DNA from: Streptomyces dengpaensis | Lineage (GTDB): Bacteria > Actinomycetota > Actinomycetes > Streptomycetales > Streptomycetaceae | Direction of reading: 5' to 3' | Length of the DNA: 64,000 bases | Assembly: GCF_002946835.1 (NCBI RefSeq) | Contig: NZ_CP026652.1 | Coordinates: 3,658,001-3,722,000 of the forward strand | Shown: piece after piece, positions 19,748 to 29,139 of the stretch | Layout of the letters: each line of letters begins with the position of its first letter | How positions within the stretch are numbered: position 1 is the first letter of the stretch | Made by a program: the position numbers and the translations under genes | The notes under the pieces: model-generated | Seen by the model: only the letters and a program-made list of their open reading frames with translations | The model's database searches: none | What the model was told of the DNA's origin: nothing

Positions 19748-22248
19748 GCCTCCACCTCCTTGGGTGCCTCGGCGGCGAGGGTCGCCGGGCCGATACGGAC
19801 GAGTGCGCCGGGCAGTGCCCCGGTGTCGGAGGCGACGCCCCCTCCGGTGGAGTTCAGCGGGAGCCAGACCACGCGGTCGGGCATCTCGGTGACGTGCAAG
19901 GGGAGTTCGACCACTCCGGAGGGACCGGTCACGGCGAGGAGCTCGCCTTCCTCGACGCCCGCCTCCGCGGCCGTGGCGGCCGACACGCGCGCGCGTGCAG
20001 CGTGCCGGGTCCCGGCAAGCGCCTCGTCGCCCTCCTGGAGACGGCCCTGGTCGAGCAGCAGCCGGTGCCCGGCCAGTACGGCCTCTCCGGCGGCCGGGCG
20101 TGGCAACTGGGCCGCGACCTCCAGGGGTTCGGTGGCCCGCGGCCCGTCCCAGGCACCGAGCCGGTCCAGCTCAGCGCGCGCGGTGCGCAGATCGGGCAGA
20201 CCCAGGTGTACGTCCATGGCGTCGGCCAGCATCTGCAGGACGCGCGCGTCCGTGGGCGCCAGGCGGCGGGTCATCTGGTCGGGCTTGAGCGCGGCCTCGA
20301 AGAGGCGCACCCGGCCTTCCCAGTTGAGGAAGGTGCCCGCCTTCTCGGCGACCGCGGCGACAGGAAGGACGACGTCCGCGTGCTCGGTGACCTCGCTGGG
20401 GCGCAGTTCCATCGACACCAGGAAGGCCACTTCGGAAAGTGCCGCACGCGCGCGTGCCGGGTCGGGAAGGTCGGCGACCTCCACGCCCGCGACCACCAGG
20501 GCCTGCAGTTCGCCCCCGGCGGCGGCCTCGACGATCTGGCCAGTGTCGCGGCCGTAGCGGTGCGGCAGTCCGGAGACGCCCCAGGCGACCGCGACCTCGT
20601 CCCGCGCGCGCGGGTCGGTGGCCGGACGCCCGCCCGGCAGCAGCGACGGCAGCGCACCCGCCTCGATCGCGCCGCGCTCCCCTGCCCGGCGCGGAATCCA
20701 CACCAGCTGGGCACCGGTCGCGGACGCGGCCCGTACGGAGGCGGTCAGCCCGCCCGCCACGGCGGCGAGTCGCTCACCGACGACGATCACGGCGCCCTCA
20801 GTGCGCAGCGCCTCGGCGGCCTTGGCGCCGTCGCCCTCCAGGCCGACGCCGCTCGCGAGGGCGTCCAGCCACTCGGTCTCGGTGCCGGGCGCGGCGGGCA
20901 GCAGCGTGCCGCCCGCCTTCTCCAGGCCGCGTGTCGCGTGCGTGCCGAGCGAGAAGGTCTTCTGCCCGTGCCCCCGCCACGCCTTGCGCAGCCTCAGGAA
21001 GACGCCGGGCGCCTCCTCCTCGGACTCGAATCCGACGAGCAGAACGGCGGGCGCCTTCTCCAGAGCGGTGTACGTGACGCCCGTACCGTCGAGGTCCCGT
21101 CCGCGTCCGGCGACCCGGGCCGCCAGGAAGTCGGCCTCCTCGGCGCTGTGCACGCGCGTGCGGAAGTCGATGTCGTTCGTGTCGAGGGCCACGCGCGCGA
21201 ACTTGCTGTAGGCGTAGGCGTCTTCGACGGTGAGGCGGCCACCGGTCAGAACGCCGGTCCGGCCGCGCGCCGCCGACAGCCCCTCGGCGGCGATCGAAAG
21301 AGCCTCCGGCCAGGAAGCGGGTTCGAGGACACCGTCCGCGTTGCGTACGAGAGGTGTGTCCAGCCGGTCCCGCTGCTGCGCGTACCGGAACGCGAAGCGT
21401 CCCTTGTCGCAGATCCACTCCTCGTTGACCTCGGGGTCGTTGGCCGCGAGACGCCGCATGACCTTGCCGCGCCGGTGGTCGGTGCGGGTCGCGCAGCCGC
21501 CGGAGCAGTGCTCGCACACGGACGGCGAGGAGATGAGGTCGAAGGGCCGCGAGCGGAAGCGGTACGCCGCCGATGTCAGCGCGCCCACCGGGCAGATCTG
21601 GATCGTGTTGCCGGAGAAGTACGACTCGAAGGGATCGCCCTCACCGATGCCGACCTGCTGGAGCGCGCCCCGCTCGAGCAGCTCGATCATCGGGTCGCCC
21701 GCGATCTGGTTGCTGAACCGGGTGCAGCGGGCGCACAGCACGCACCGCTCGCGGTCGAGCAGCACCTGCGTGGAGATCGGGACCGGCTTCTCGAACGTCC
21801 GCTTCCTGCCCTCGAAGCGGGACTCGGCGTGGCCGTGCGACACGGCCTGGTTCTGCAGGGGGCACTCGCCGCCCTTGTCGCAGACCGGGCAGTCCAGCGG
21901 GTGGTTGATGAGCAGGAGCTCCATCACACCCTTCTGGGCCTTTTCGGCGACGGGAGAGGTGAGCTGGGTCTTCACGACCATCCCGTCCGTGCAGGTGATC
22001 GTGCAGGACGCCATGGGCTTGCGCTGGCCCTCGACCTCGACGATGCACTGGCGGCAGGCGCCTACCGGGTCGAGGAGAGGGTGGTCGCAGAACCGGGGAA
22101 TCTCGATGCCGAGTTGTTCGGCGGCGCGGATGACCAGGGTGCCCTTGGGCACGCTGATCTCGACGCCGTCGATCGTCAGCGAGACGAGATCTTCCCGCGG
22201 GACCGCCGCATCCCCGCCTCCGGAGGGAGCGCTGGTGGTCACTGTCAT
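19744..22248 (-). CDS. nuoG: NADH-quinone oxidoreductase subunit G
   Basis: An 834-aa iron-sulfur subunit of the NADH arm. The N-terminal [2Fe-2S] domain has [15 protein letters not shown] and a later Cys; the His-Cys cluster region has [23 protein letters not shown] and CPVGALT bind a [4Fe-4S] cluster (N5/N4). [19 protein letters not shown] then starts the molybdopterin-oxidoreductase-like domain, which carries an extra cysteine set (N7-type). The C-terminal half is poorly conserved, as is usual. ATG 22248 overlaps the nuoF stop (ATGA); an upstream in-frame start at 22275 is less likely. Confidence 0.95.
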   Translation of the reverse strand: MTVTTSAPSGGGDAAVPREDLVSLTIDGVEISVPKGTLVIRAAEQLGIEIPRFCDHPLLDPVGACRQCIVEVEGQRKPMASCTITCTDGMVVKTQLTSPVAEKAQKGVMELLLINHPLDCPVCDKGGECPLQNQAVSHGHAESRFEGRKRTFEKPVPISTQVLLDRERCVLCARCTRFSNQIAGDPMIELLERGALQQVGIGEGDPFESYFSGNTIQICPVGALTSAAYRFRSRPFDLISSPSVCEHCSGGCATRTDHRRGKVMRRLAANDPEVNEEWICDKGRFAFRYAQQRDRLDTPLVRNADGVLEPASWPEALSIAAEGLSAARGRTGVLTGGRLTVEDAYAYSKFARVALDTNDIDFRTRVHSAEEADFLAARVAGRGRDLDGTGVTYTALEKAPAVLLVGFESEEEAPGVFLRLRKAWRGHGQKTFSLGTHATRGLEKAGGTLLPAAPGTETEWLDALASGVGLEGDGAKAAEALRTEGAVIVVGERLAAVAGGLTASVRAASATGAQLVWIPRRAGERGAIEAGALPSLLPGGRPATDPRARDEVAVAWGVSGLPHRYGRDTGQIVEAAAGGELQALVVAGVEVADLPDPARARAALSEVAFLVSMELRPSEVTEHADVVLPVAAVAEKAGTFLNWEGRVRLFEAALKPDQMTRRLAPTDARVLQMLADAMDVHLGLPDLRTARAELDRLGAWDGPRATEPLEVAAQLPRPAAGEAVLAGHRLLLDQGRLQEGDEALAGTRHAARARVSAATAAEAGVEEGELLAVTGPSGVVELPLHVTEMPDRVVWLPLNSTGGGVASDTGALPGALVRIGPATLAAEAPKEVEA

Positions 22249-23591
22249 GCGTTCACCTCCGTGCGGTCGGCCCAAGCCGTCGACTTGGCCGGGTCAAAGG
22301 GGCAGCCGCGGCCCGTGATGTGCTGCTCGTACTCCTCGCGGAAGTACTTGAGCGAGGAGAAGATCGGCGAGGCGGCGCCGTCGCCGAGGGCGCAGAAGGA
22401 CTTGCCGTTGATGTTGTCGGCGATGTCGTTCAGCTTGTCGAGGTCGGACATGACGCCCTTGCCGGCCTCGATGTCGCGCAGCAACTGCACGAGCCAGTAG
22501 GTCCCTTCGCGGCAGGGCGTGCACTTGCCGCAGGACTCATGGGCGTAGAACTCGGTCCAGCGGGTGACGGCGCGGACGACGCAGGTCGTCTCGTCGAAGC
22601 ACTGCAGGGCCTTGGTGCCGAGCATGGAACCCGCGGCACCCACTCCTTCGTAATCAAGAGGGACGTCGAGGTGCTCGTCGGTGAACATCGGCGTCGAGGA
22701 GCCGCCCGGCGTCCAGAACTTCAGCCGGTGGCCGGGCCGCATCCCGCCGCTCATGTCGAGGAGCTGACGCAGCGTGATGCCGAGCGGCGCCTCGTACTGG
22801 CCGGGACTGGCGACGTGGCCGCTGAGCGAGTAGAGCGTGAAGCCGGGGGACTTCTCGCTTCCCATCGACCGGAACCATTCCTTGCCTTTGTGCAGAATTG
22901 CGGGAACTGACGCGATCGATTCGACGTTATTCACAACAGTCGGGCACGCGTAGAGGCCCGCGACAGCAGGGAAGGGGGGACGAAGTCGCGGCTGCCCACG
23001 GCGGCCTTCGAGCGAGTCGAGCAGTGCGGTCTCCTCACCGCAGATGTACGCGCCCGCGCCCGCGTGCACGGTGAGCTGGAGGTCGAGTCCGCTGCCCAGG
23101 ATGTTGTCGCCGAGGTAGCCCGCCGCGTAGGCCTCACGCACGGCCTCGTGCAACCGCCGTAGTACGGGGACCACTTCACCGCGCAGATAGATGAAGGCAT
23201 GCGAAGACCGAATGGCATAACACGCGATCACAATGCCCTCGATGAGGCTATGCGGGTTCGCGAACAGGAGCGGGATGTCCTTACAGGTGCCCGGCTCCGA
23301 TTCGTCGGCGTTGACAACTAGATAGTGAGGTTTGCCATCGCCCTGCGGAATGAACTGCCACTTCATTCCCGTGGGGAATCCCGCGCCGCCTCGGCCGCGC
23401 AGCCCGGAGTCCTTGATGTACGCGATCAGGTCGTCCGGCGACATCGCGAGCGCCTTGCGCAGGCCCTCGTACCCCTCGTGCCTTCGGTAGACGTCCAGCG
23501 TCCAGGACTTCTCCTCGTCCCAGAAGGCCGACAGCACGGGTGCGAGCAGCTTCTCGGGGCTGGATTCGTTGATCTCGGTTGCCAAGGTCAT
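22245..23591 (-). CDS. nuoF: NADH-quinone oxidoreductase subunit F
   Basis: A 448-aa flavoprotein that takes hydride from NADH onto FMN and passes electrons to cluster N3. [17 protein letters not shown] binds [21 protein letters not shown] is the FMN-binding segment, and [13 protein letters not shown] holds three of the four cluster cysteines. The start is either ATG 23591, sharing its A with the nuoE stop (TGATG), or GTG 23594 (GTGA); the products differ by one residue. Confidence 0.96.
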   Translation of the reverse strand: MTLATEINESSPEKLLAPVLSAFWDEEKSWTLDVYRRHEGYEGLRKALAMSPDDLIAYIKDSGLRGRGGAGFPTGMKWQFIPQGDGKPHYLVVNADESEPGTCKDIPLLFANPHSLIEGIVIACYAIRSSHAFIYLRGEVVPVLRRLHEAVREAYAAGYLGDNILGSGLDLQLTVHAGAGAYICGEETALLDSLEGRRGQPRLRPPFPAVAGLYACPTVVNNVESIASVPAILHKGKEWFRSMGSEKSPGFTLYSLSGHVASPGQYEAPLGITLRQLLDMSGGMRPGHRLKFWTPGGSSTPMFTDEHLDVPLDYEGVGAAGSMLGTKALQCFDETTCVVRAVTRWTEFYAHESCGKCTPCREGTYWLVQLLRDIEAGKGVMSDLDKLNDIADNINGKSFCALGDGAASPIFSSLKYFREEYEQHITGRGCPFDPAKSTAWADRTEVNA

Positions 23592-24367
23592 CACTCCCCC
23601 TCCTCACTGGCCCGGTCGGACGGCCGTGCGTCCTGGGGACCCTCGCCACGCGGATGTACTACGCGCGCAGGCTGCGTCTCGCCCTTGGCCAGGCGCAGCC
23701 CGATCAGTGATGCCGGGCCCGCGCTGCCGCCGGCCTCCACGGCCCCCTCGCGCTCGTCGGGGAAGCCCGCGAGGATCCGGGCGGTTTCCTTGAAGGTGCA
23801 CAAGGGGGCGCCGCGGGTGGGTACGACCTGTGCTCCCGCGCGCAGGTCGTCGACGAGGCGCTTCGCGGAGTCCACGGTCTGGTCGTCGAAGAACTCCCAG
23901 TTGACCATCACGACCGGCGCGAAGTCGCAGGCCGCGTTGCACTCGATGTGCTCCAGGGTGACCTTGCCGTCGTCGGTGGTCTCGCCGTTGCCGACGCCCA
24001 GGTGGTCCTGGAGGGCCTCGAAGATCGCGTCGCCGCCCATGACCGCGCACAGGGTGTTGGTGCAGACACCCACCTGGTAGTCACCGCTCGGCTTGCGCCG
24101 GTACATCGAGTAGAAGGTCGCGACCGCGGTGACCTCGGCCGTGGTCAGGCCGAGCATGTCGGCGCAGAACCGCATGCCCGTGCGCGTGACATGGCCCTCC
24201 TCCGACTGCACGAGATGCAGCAACGGAAGGAGCGCCGAGCGGGAGTCCGGGTAGCGGGCGATGATCTCGCGCGTGTCCCCTTCGAGCCGTGCTCGAACGT
24301 CGTCCGGATAGTCGGGCGCGGGCAGTTGCGGCATGCCCAGGCTGACGCCCTCGGAGGAAGTGGTCAC
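23591..24367 (-). CDS. nuoE: NADH-quinone oxidoreductase subunit E
   Basis: A 258-aa thioredoxin-like [2Fe-2S] subunit (cluster N1a) of the NADH arm. Cluster ligands are Cys102 and Cys107 ([12 protein letters not shown]) and Cys143 and Cys147 ([10 protein letters not shown]). The N-terminal helical bundle has [14 protein letters not shown]. The start is GTG 24367, overlapping the nuoD stop as GTGA; frames running further upstream are Arg-rich shadow sequence. The ~45-residue tail after [12 protein letters not shown] is long, as in other actinobacteria. Confidence 0.95.
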   Translation of the reverse strand: MTTSSEGVSLGMPQLPAPDYPDDVRARLEGDTREIIARYPDSRSALLPLLHLVQSEEGHVTRTGMRFCADMLGLTTAEVTAVATFYSMYRRKPSGDYQVGVCTNTLCAVMGGDAIFEALQDHLGVGNGETTDDGKVTLEHIECNAACDFAPVVMVNWEFFDDQTVDSAKRLVDDLRAGAQVVPTRGAPLCTFKETARILAGFPDEREGAVEAGGSAGPASLIGLRLAKGETQPARVVHPRGEGPQDARPSDRASEEGE

Positions 24368-25707
24368 CGGTCGACGCCTCCCATCACGGGGTCGATGGAC
24401 GCGACGGCGACGATGACGTCGGCGACCTGGCCGCCCTCGCACATCGCCGCCATGGCCTGCAGGTTGGTGAAGGACGGGTCACGGAAGTGGACCCGGTAGG
24501 GACGGGTGCCTCCGTCGGAAACGGCGTGCACCCCGAGCTCGCCCTTGGGCGACTCGACCGCCGCGTACACCTGTCCCGGCGGGACGCGGAAGCCCTCGGT
24601 CACCAGCTTGAAGTGGTGGATCAGGGCCTCCATGGAGGTGCCCATGATCTTCTTGATGTGATCGAGGGAGTTGCCCAGACCGTCGGGGCCGAGCGCAAGC
24701 TGGGCGGGCCAGGCGATCTTCTTGTCGGCAACCATGACCGGCCCGGGCTCCAGCCGGTCCAGGCACTGCTCGACGATCCGCAGCGACTGGCGCATCTCCT
24801 CCAGCCGGACCAGGAAGCGCCCATAGGCGTCGCAGGTGTCGGCGGTCGGGACATCGAAGTCGTAGGTCTCGTAGCCGCAGTACGGCTGGGTCTTGCGCAG
24901 GTCGTGCGGAAGACCCGCCGAGCGGACGATCGGGCCCGTGGCACCGAGCGCCATGCAGCCGGCCAGGTCCAGATAGCCGACGTCCTGCATACGGGCCTTG
25001 AAGATGGGGTTCCCGGTGGCGAGCTTGTCGTACTCGGGAAGGTTCTTCTTCATCTTCTTCACGAACTCGCGGATCTGGTCCACCGCACCCGGGGGCAGGT
25101 CCTGGGCGAGTCCGCCGGGGCGGATGTACGCGTGATTCATCCGCAGGCCGGTGATCAGCTCGTAGATGTCGAGAATGAGTTCACGATCACGGAAGCCGTA
25201 GATCATGATCGTGGTGGCGCCCAGCTCCATGCCGCCGGTGGCGATGCACACCAGGTGGGAGGAGATCCGGTTCAACTCCATCAGGAGCACGCGGATGATC
25301 GTCGCGCGGTCGGGGATCTGCTCCTCGATGCCGAGGAGTTTCTCGACGGCGAGACAGTACGCCGTCTCGTTGAAGAACGGCGTCAGATAGTCCATGCGCG
25401 TCACGAACGTGGTGCCCTGGGTCCACGTGCGGTATTCGAGGTTCTTCTCGATGCCGGTGTGGAGGTAGCCGATGCCGCAGCGGGCCTCGGTGACCGTCTC
25501 GCCCTCGATCTCCAGGATGAGCCGGAGCACGCCGTGCGTGGAGGGGTGCTGCGGACCCATGTTGACGACGATGCGCTCGTCGTCGGCCTTGGCCGCGGTC
25601 TGGACGACCTCGTCCCAGTCACCGCCCGTGACCGTATATACGGTGCCCTCGGTCGTCTCGCGCGCCGAGGCGGCGGATGCCCCGGACGAAGGGGTCTGCG
25701 TGCTCAT
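24364..25707 (-). CDS. nuoD: NADH-quinone oxidoreductase subunit D
   Basis: A 447-aa '49-kDa' subunit lining the quinone-binding site together with NuoB. Family segments: [18 protein letters not shown] (with the conserved quinone-site His), [37 protein letters not shown] and the C-terminal [12 protein letters not shown]. The ~45-residue N-terminal Ser/Thr extension precedes the core. ATG 25707 overlaps the nuoC stop (ATGA). NuoC and NuoD are separate here, unlike the enteric fusion. Confidence 0.96.
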   Translation of the reverse strand: MSTQTPSSGASAASARETTEGTVYTVTGGDWDEVVQTAAKADDERIVVNMGPQHPSTHGVLRLILEIEGETVTEARCGIGYLHTGIEKNLEYRTWTQGTTFVTRMDYLTPFFNETAYCLAVEKLLGIEEQIPDRATIIRVLLMELNRISSHLVCIATGGMELGATTIMIYGFRDRELILDIYELITGLRMNHAYIRPGGLAQDLPPGAVDQIREFVKKMKKNLPEYDKLATGNPIFKARMQDVGYLDLAGCMALGATGPIVRSAGLPHDLRKTQPYCGYETYDFDVPTADTCDAYGRFLVRLEEMRQSLRIVEQCLDRLEPGPVMVADKKIAWPAQLALGPDGLGNSLDHIKKIMGTSMEALIHHFKLVTEGFRVPPGQVYAAVESPKGELGVHAVSDGGTRPYRVHFRDPSFTNLQAMAAMCEGGQVADVIVAVASIDPVMGGVDR

Positions 25708-26450
25708 GAGTACGACCTCCGCTGGTCCGGAGCCGGGATCTGGGCGCCCTTGTACTCGACGGGAATGCCGCCGAGGGGGTAGTCCTTGCGCTGCGGGAAG
25801 CCTTGCCAGTCGTCCGGCATCATGATCCGTGTCAGTGCCGGGTGGCCGTCGAAGATCAGCCCGAAGAAGTCGTACGCCTCGCGCTCGTGCCAGTCGTTCG
25901 TCGGATAGACGGAGACGAGCGACGGGATGTGCGGGTCGGCGTCGGGGGCGCTGACCTCCAGGCGGATCAGCCGGTTGTGGGTGATCGAGCGCAGGTGGTA
26001 GACGGCGTGCAGCTCGCGGCCCTTGTCGCTGAGGTAGTGCACTCCGCTTACGCCCGTGCACAGTTCGAAGCGGAGGGCCGGGTCGTCGCGCAGGGTCTGG
26101 GCGACGCGGACCAGATATTCGCGTTCGATGTGGAAGGTGATCTCGTCGCGGTCGACGACCGTCTTGTCGATGGCGTTCTCGGGGACGAGTCCCTGTTCCT
26201 CCAGGGCGCCTTCCAGCTCGTCGGCGACCTCGTCGAACCAGCCGCCATAGGGGCGGGTGGCCGGACCGGGGAGCCGGATCGAGCGGACCAGGCCGCCGTA
26301 GCCGGAGGTGTCGCCGCCGTTGTTGGCGCCGAACATGCCGCGCTGGACGCGGATCTCCTCGCCGCCCTCGCCACGCTGGCCGGGGAGGTTGGACGCGCCG
26401 AGGTCCTTCTCCGGGTTCACGCCGTTACCGGCGCCGTTCACGTCGCTCAC
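25704..26450 (-). CDS. nuoC: NADH-quinone oxidoreductase subunit C
   Basis: A 248-aa '30-kDa' subunit of the peripheral arm. The signature is [20 protein letters not shown], followed by [20 protein letters not shown]. The first ~75 residues are a Gly/Asn-rich extension absent from short homologues. It is ATGA-coupled to nuoB upstream and to nuoD downstream. It has no cofactor of its own and helps build the connecting module. Confidence 0.95.
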   Translation of the reverse strand: MSDVNGAGNGVNPEKDLGASNLPGQRGEGGEEIRVQRGMFGANNGGDTSGYGGLVRSIRLPGPATRPYGGWFDEVADELEGALEEQGLVPENAIDKTVVDRDEITFHIEREYLVRVAQTLRDDPALRFELCTGVSGVHYLSDKGRELHAVYHLRSITHNRLIRLEVSAPDADPHIPSLVSVYPTNDWHEREAYDFFGLIFDGHPALTRIMMPDDWQGFPQRKDYPLGGIPVEYKGAQIPAPDQRRSYS

Positions 26451-27001
26451 CGCAGCAGGCCCTTCATCTCGATGGTGGGGAGCGCCTTGAGTGCCGCTTC
26501 CTCCGCCTCGCGGGCCGCCTCCTCGGCGTTCACGCCGAGCTTGGAGGTCTGGATCTTGTGGTGGAGCTTGAGAATCGCGTCCATCAGCATCTCGGGCCGC
26601 GGCGGACAGCCGGGCAAATAGATGTCGACCGGGACGATGTGGTCGACCCCCTGCACAATGGCGTAGTTATTGAACATTCCACCTGATGACGCGCAAACCC
26701 CCATGGAGATCACCCACTTGGGGTTGGGCATCTGGTCGTAGACCTGCCGCAGCACCGGCGCCATCTTCTGGCTGACCCGGCCGGCCACGATCATCAGATC
26801 CGCCTGGCGCGGCGATCCGCGGAAGACCTCCATGCCGAAGCGCGCCAGGTCATAGCGCCCGGCGCCGGTCGTCATCATCTCGATGGCGCAGCAGGCGAGT
26901 CCGAACGTGGCGGGGAAGACGGACGCCTTGCGCACCCAGCCCGCGGCCTGCTCGACGGTGGTCAGCAGGAATCCGCTCGGCAGCTTTTCTTCGAGTCCCA
27001 T
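26447..27001 (-). CDS. nuoB: NADH-quinone oxidoreductase subunit B
   Basis: A 184-aa subunit that binds cluster N2, the direct electron donor to menaquinone. The four ligands are Cys37, Cys38 ([10 protein letters not shown]), Cys103 ([13 protein letters not shown]) and Cys132 ([11 protein letters not shown]). All are present and in family spacing. It follows nuoA after 14 bases and overlaps nuoC by ATGA. Confidence 0.97.
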   Translation of the reverse strand: MGLEEKLPSGFLLTTVEQAAGWVRKASVFPATFGLACCAIEMMTTGAGRYDLARFGMEVFRGSPRQADLMIVAGRVSQKMAPVLRQVYDQMPNPKWVISMGVCASSGGMFNNYAIVQGVDHIVPVDIYLPGCPPRPEMLMDAILKLHHKIQTSKLGVNAEEAAREAEEAALKALPTIEMKGLLR

Positions 27002-27015
27002 GTCCTAAAGGCCCC

Positions 27016-27375
27016 TCAGTCCCATTCCAGGCCGCCGCGCCGCCATACGTACGCGTACGCGACGAAGACGGTGAGCACGAAGAGCAACATCTCCACGAGC
27101 CCGAAAACACCCAGGGCGTCGAAGGTGACGGCCCAGGGGTAGAGGAAGACGATCTCGATGTCGAAGACGATGAAGAGCATCGCCGTCAGGTAGTACTTGA
27201 TGGGGAAGCGCCCGCCGCCGGCCGGCGTGGGGGTCGGCTCGATACCGCACTCATAGGCCTCGAGCTTGGCCCGGTTGTACCGCTTCGGACCGATCAGCGT
27301 GGCCATGACCACGGAGAAGATCGCAAAGCCTGCCCCGAGGGCTCCCAGTACGAGGATCGGCGCATACGCGTTCAC
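27016..27375 (-). CDS. nuoA: NADH-quinone oxidoreductase subunit A
   Basis: A 119-aa membrane subunit with three helices, the first gene of the operon. The conserved loop YECGIEPTPTPAGGGRFPIK and the segment FIVFDIEIVFLYPWAV are diagnostic. The 5' region upstream of ATG 27375 contains a Rex-type operator about 107 bases away, consistent with redox control of the whole operon. Confidence 0.96.
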   Translation of the reverse strand: MNAYAPILVLGALGAGFAIFSVVMATLIGPKRYNRAKLEAYECGIEPTPTPAGGGRFPIKYYLTAMLFIVFDIEIVFLYPWAVTFDALGVFGLVEMLLFVLTVFVAYAYVWRRGGLEWD

Positions 27376-27481
27376 GCTCCTCGCTCCTCTCAGTCGGCAC
27401 TGACTGCTGGCGGTTGCGTCGGACTCACATCCGCCCCACCTGTCCCACGAGCCCCGCCCGTCCCGACGAAGATCGCGAACA

Positions 27482-27497
27482 TGTGAAGCAGGTCACA
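27482..27497. promoter_or_regulatory. Putative Rex operator upstream of nuoA
   Basis: TGTGAAGCAGGTCACA agrees with the Rex operator consensus TGTGAACGCGTTCACA at the TGTGAA half and at TCACA of the other half. It is 107-122 bases upstream of the nuoA start. On the minus strand a TAAGAT that could serve as a -10 box lies about 17 bases before it (27514-27519), which would let bound Rex block initiation. Rex represses respiratory genes at low NADH/NAD+ ratio. The site is seen; binding is inferred. Confidence 0.7.
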
Positions 27498-27814
27498 AGC
27501 CCAACTGCCTCGCATCTTATGCCCGCCGGTCTGTGATCTGCGACACGGGGTATTACACAAGCTTTGTGATCTCCACCACCTGACGAACGATCATGAAGTC
27601 GGATGAGAAGTGATCTTCATACGTGAAGCGTCCAGGCAATCACCAGAGGTGATATTTCCGCTCGTCACCGCAGCTCGAGGGCGGCGTCTCCATATCAAGA
27701 GACTTCCGATGCATGCAAATTGGTGCTGGGCAGGGAGGCTTGATACAGGAAGCATTCACACCTCTGGGGGAGGCGCGCGGACGACTGTGGACGCGTGCAC
27801 GCGTTCACGAGCGA

Positions 27815-27972
27815 AGGGGCCGGGACTCCGCGAGGAGAAGGGGTTGAGACTCCGCGAACAGGGGGCGGGGACTCCGCTAGGAGAAGGGGTCGGGACTCCG
27901 CGAACAGGGGGGCGGAGCTCCGCAAGGAAAAGGCGTCGAGGCTCCGCGAGCGGAGGAGGCTGGGACTCTCGC
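27815..27972. repeat. Higher-order tandem repeat, 46-bp period
   Basis: The core ACTCCGC (or GCTCCGC, ACTCTCGC) begins at 27825, 27849, 27871, 27895, 27917, 27941 and 27965. Spacings alternate 24 and 22 bases, so the basic unit is a 46-bp dimer of an AGGAGAAGGGGT-type half and a GAACAGGGGGCG-type half, repeated about three times. One strand is strongly purine-rich. It lies in the nuoA/NlpC intergenic region, about 450 bases upstream of nuoA. Confidence 0.85.
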
Positions 27973-28252
27973 GTGACGCCATCAGCGGGGTGACCGTTCC
28001 GTGACCTGCGCCACATCTCCCTATGGATCACATAAGCCGGACTTGGCCATCGGCTCAACCAATGGTAGGTGGCGGGCAATTCGGACGTAATGCGGAAAGG
28101 CCTTGATCACGGGCTTGACGGGCCGTGTCCGCAATGCCCGTTACGCCGTCAATAAGGAGCCGCCCTCGACGAATTCGGCCGTAGATTGAACAACTGTGGC
28201 GCACCACACGTTTCTTGAAGGTATGGAGGAGCCCCTGATACCGGTTGTACTC

Positions 28253-29059
28253 ATGTCCCACACCGCTCACATACGCAGCCACCGGAAGCCCCGCCGCAAC
28301 GCACCGTCGCTCGCGATGCGCGCCGGAGTTGCCGGTGGCGTCCTCAGCACCCTGGCAGTGGCCGGCGCGTCCGGTTCGGCGAGCGCCGCCGAGCCCGTGG
28401 CGCAGACCCTCGAACTGCCCACCCTGACGGCCGATCTGGCCTCCCAGGTCGCGCAGTCCGCCGACGCCACGCAGCAGGCCGCGGCGAACTACGAGCTGCA
28501 GGCGGAGCGCGACGCGGCCGCCGCCAAGGCCGCCAAGCAGGCCAAGGCCGACCTCGCCGAGGCCAAGAAGAAGGCAGAGGCCAAGAAGAAGGCGGCCGAG
28601 GCCGCGCGCAAGGCCGCCGCTGAAGAGGCCGCCTCACGCGCCGCCGAGCGGGCAACCCTGTCCGCCTCCGCGCCGGCCTCCTCGGACGTCTCCGCCCCGG
28701 CCAGCGGCAGTGTCTCGACCGTCATCTCCTTCCTCAAGGCGCAGCTGGGGGACGCCTACGTCATGGGCGCCACCGGCCCCAACGCCTGGGACTGCTCCAG
28801 CCTCGTCCAGGCCGCGTTCAAGCAGGTCGGTGTGGACCTCCCGCGTGTGTCGCAGGACCAGTCGATGGCCGGCACCGACGTCTCGCTCTCCAACCTGCAG
28901 GTCGGCGACATCCTCTACTGGGGTGGCAAGGGCTCCGCGTACCACGTGGGCGTCTACGTCGGCGACGGCCAGTACCTGGACGCGGCCAACCCGTCCAAGG
29001 GCGTCGTCATCCAGGACCTGTCCGGGTACCCGGCGTCGGGTGCGGTGCGCGTGCTCTGA
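28253..29059 (+). CDS. Secreted NlpC/P60 peptidoglycan endopeptidase
   Basis: A 268-aa exported cell-wall hydrolase. A signal peptide (about 1-46) ends SGSASAAEP. An Ala/Lys/Glu-rich coiled coil follows (about 80-130), then a C-terminal NlpC/P60 domain with the catalytic Cys in NAWDCSSLVQAAFKQVG, the His in YHVGVYVGDGQ and a third polar residue in YLDAANP. Such enzymes cut the D-Glu/meso-Dap bond of stem peptides. ATG 28253 gives a normal signal peptide. ATG 28223 (GAAGG upstream) would add ten residues and is a real alternative. A hairpin follows the stop codon. Confidence 0.9.
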   Translation: MSHTAHIRSHRKPRRNAPSLAMRAGVAGGVLSTLAVAGASGSASAAEPVAQTLELPTLTADLASQVAQSADATQQAAANYELQAERDAAAAKAAKQAKADLAEAKKKAEAKKKAAEAARKAAAEEAASRAAERATLSASAPASSDVSAPASGSVSTVISFLKAQLGDAYVMGATGPNAWDCSSLVQAAFKQVGVDLPRVSQDQSMAGTDVSLSNLQVGDILYWGGKGSAYHVGVYVGDGQYLDAANPSKGVVIQDLSGYPASGAVRVL

Positions 29060-29084
29060 GCCGCGTCCCGCGAACGTACGACCG

Positions 29085-29119
29085 GAAGGGCCGCAGCCGC
29101 TCGGGGGCAGCGGCCCTTC
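29085..29119 (+). terminator. Terminator after the NlpC/P60 gene
   Basis: GAAGGGCCGC and GCGGCCCTTC form a perfect 10-bp stem with a 15-base loop, beginning 25 bases after the stop codon. It sits between convergent genes and may serve both. Confidence 0.8.
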
Positions 29120-29139
29120 GGGGGCGTTCCCCAACGCGC

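Larger units (their letters stand above)
27376..28252. other. Divergent intergenic region, nuoA to NlpC/P60 gene
   Basis: This 877-base region separates two divergent genes. It contains the nuo promoter side with the Rex-like site, a relatively AT-rich stretch (about 27540-27720), the 46-bp repeat array, and the leader of the secreted hydrolase. Short open frames through the repeats encode Arg/Pro/Ser-rich sequence without a ribosome binding site, so I do not call them genes. Confidence 0.6.

Noticed and set aside
19894..22500. 868-codon plus-strand open frame
   Set aside because: Antisense to nuoG; composition is a mirror of that gene.
24364..26061. Longer NuoD start overlapping nuoC
   Set aside because: The extra sequence is Arg/Pro-rich shadow of nuoC; ATG 25707 gives the ATGA overlap seen throughout the operon.
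27815..27972. Tandem repeat as a CRISPR array
   Set aside because: Units are contiguous with no unique spacers, and no cas gene is present.
27610..27993. Open frame through the 46-bp repeats
   Set aside because: No ribosome binding site, and its Arg/Gly-rich product simply reflects the repeat; reading either strand gives similar low-complexity peptides.
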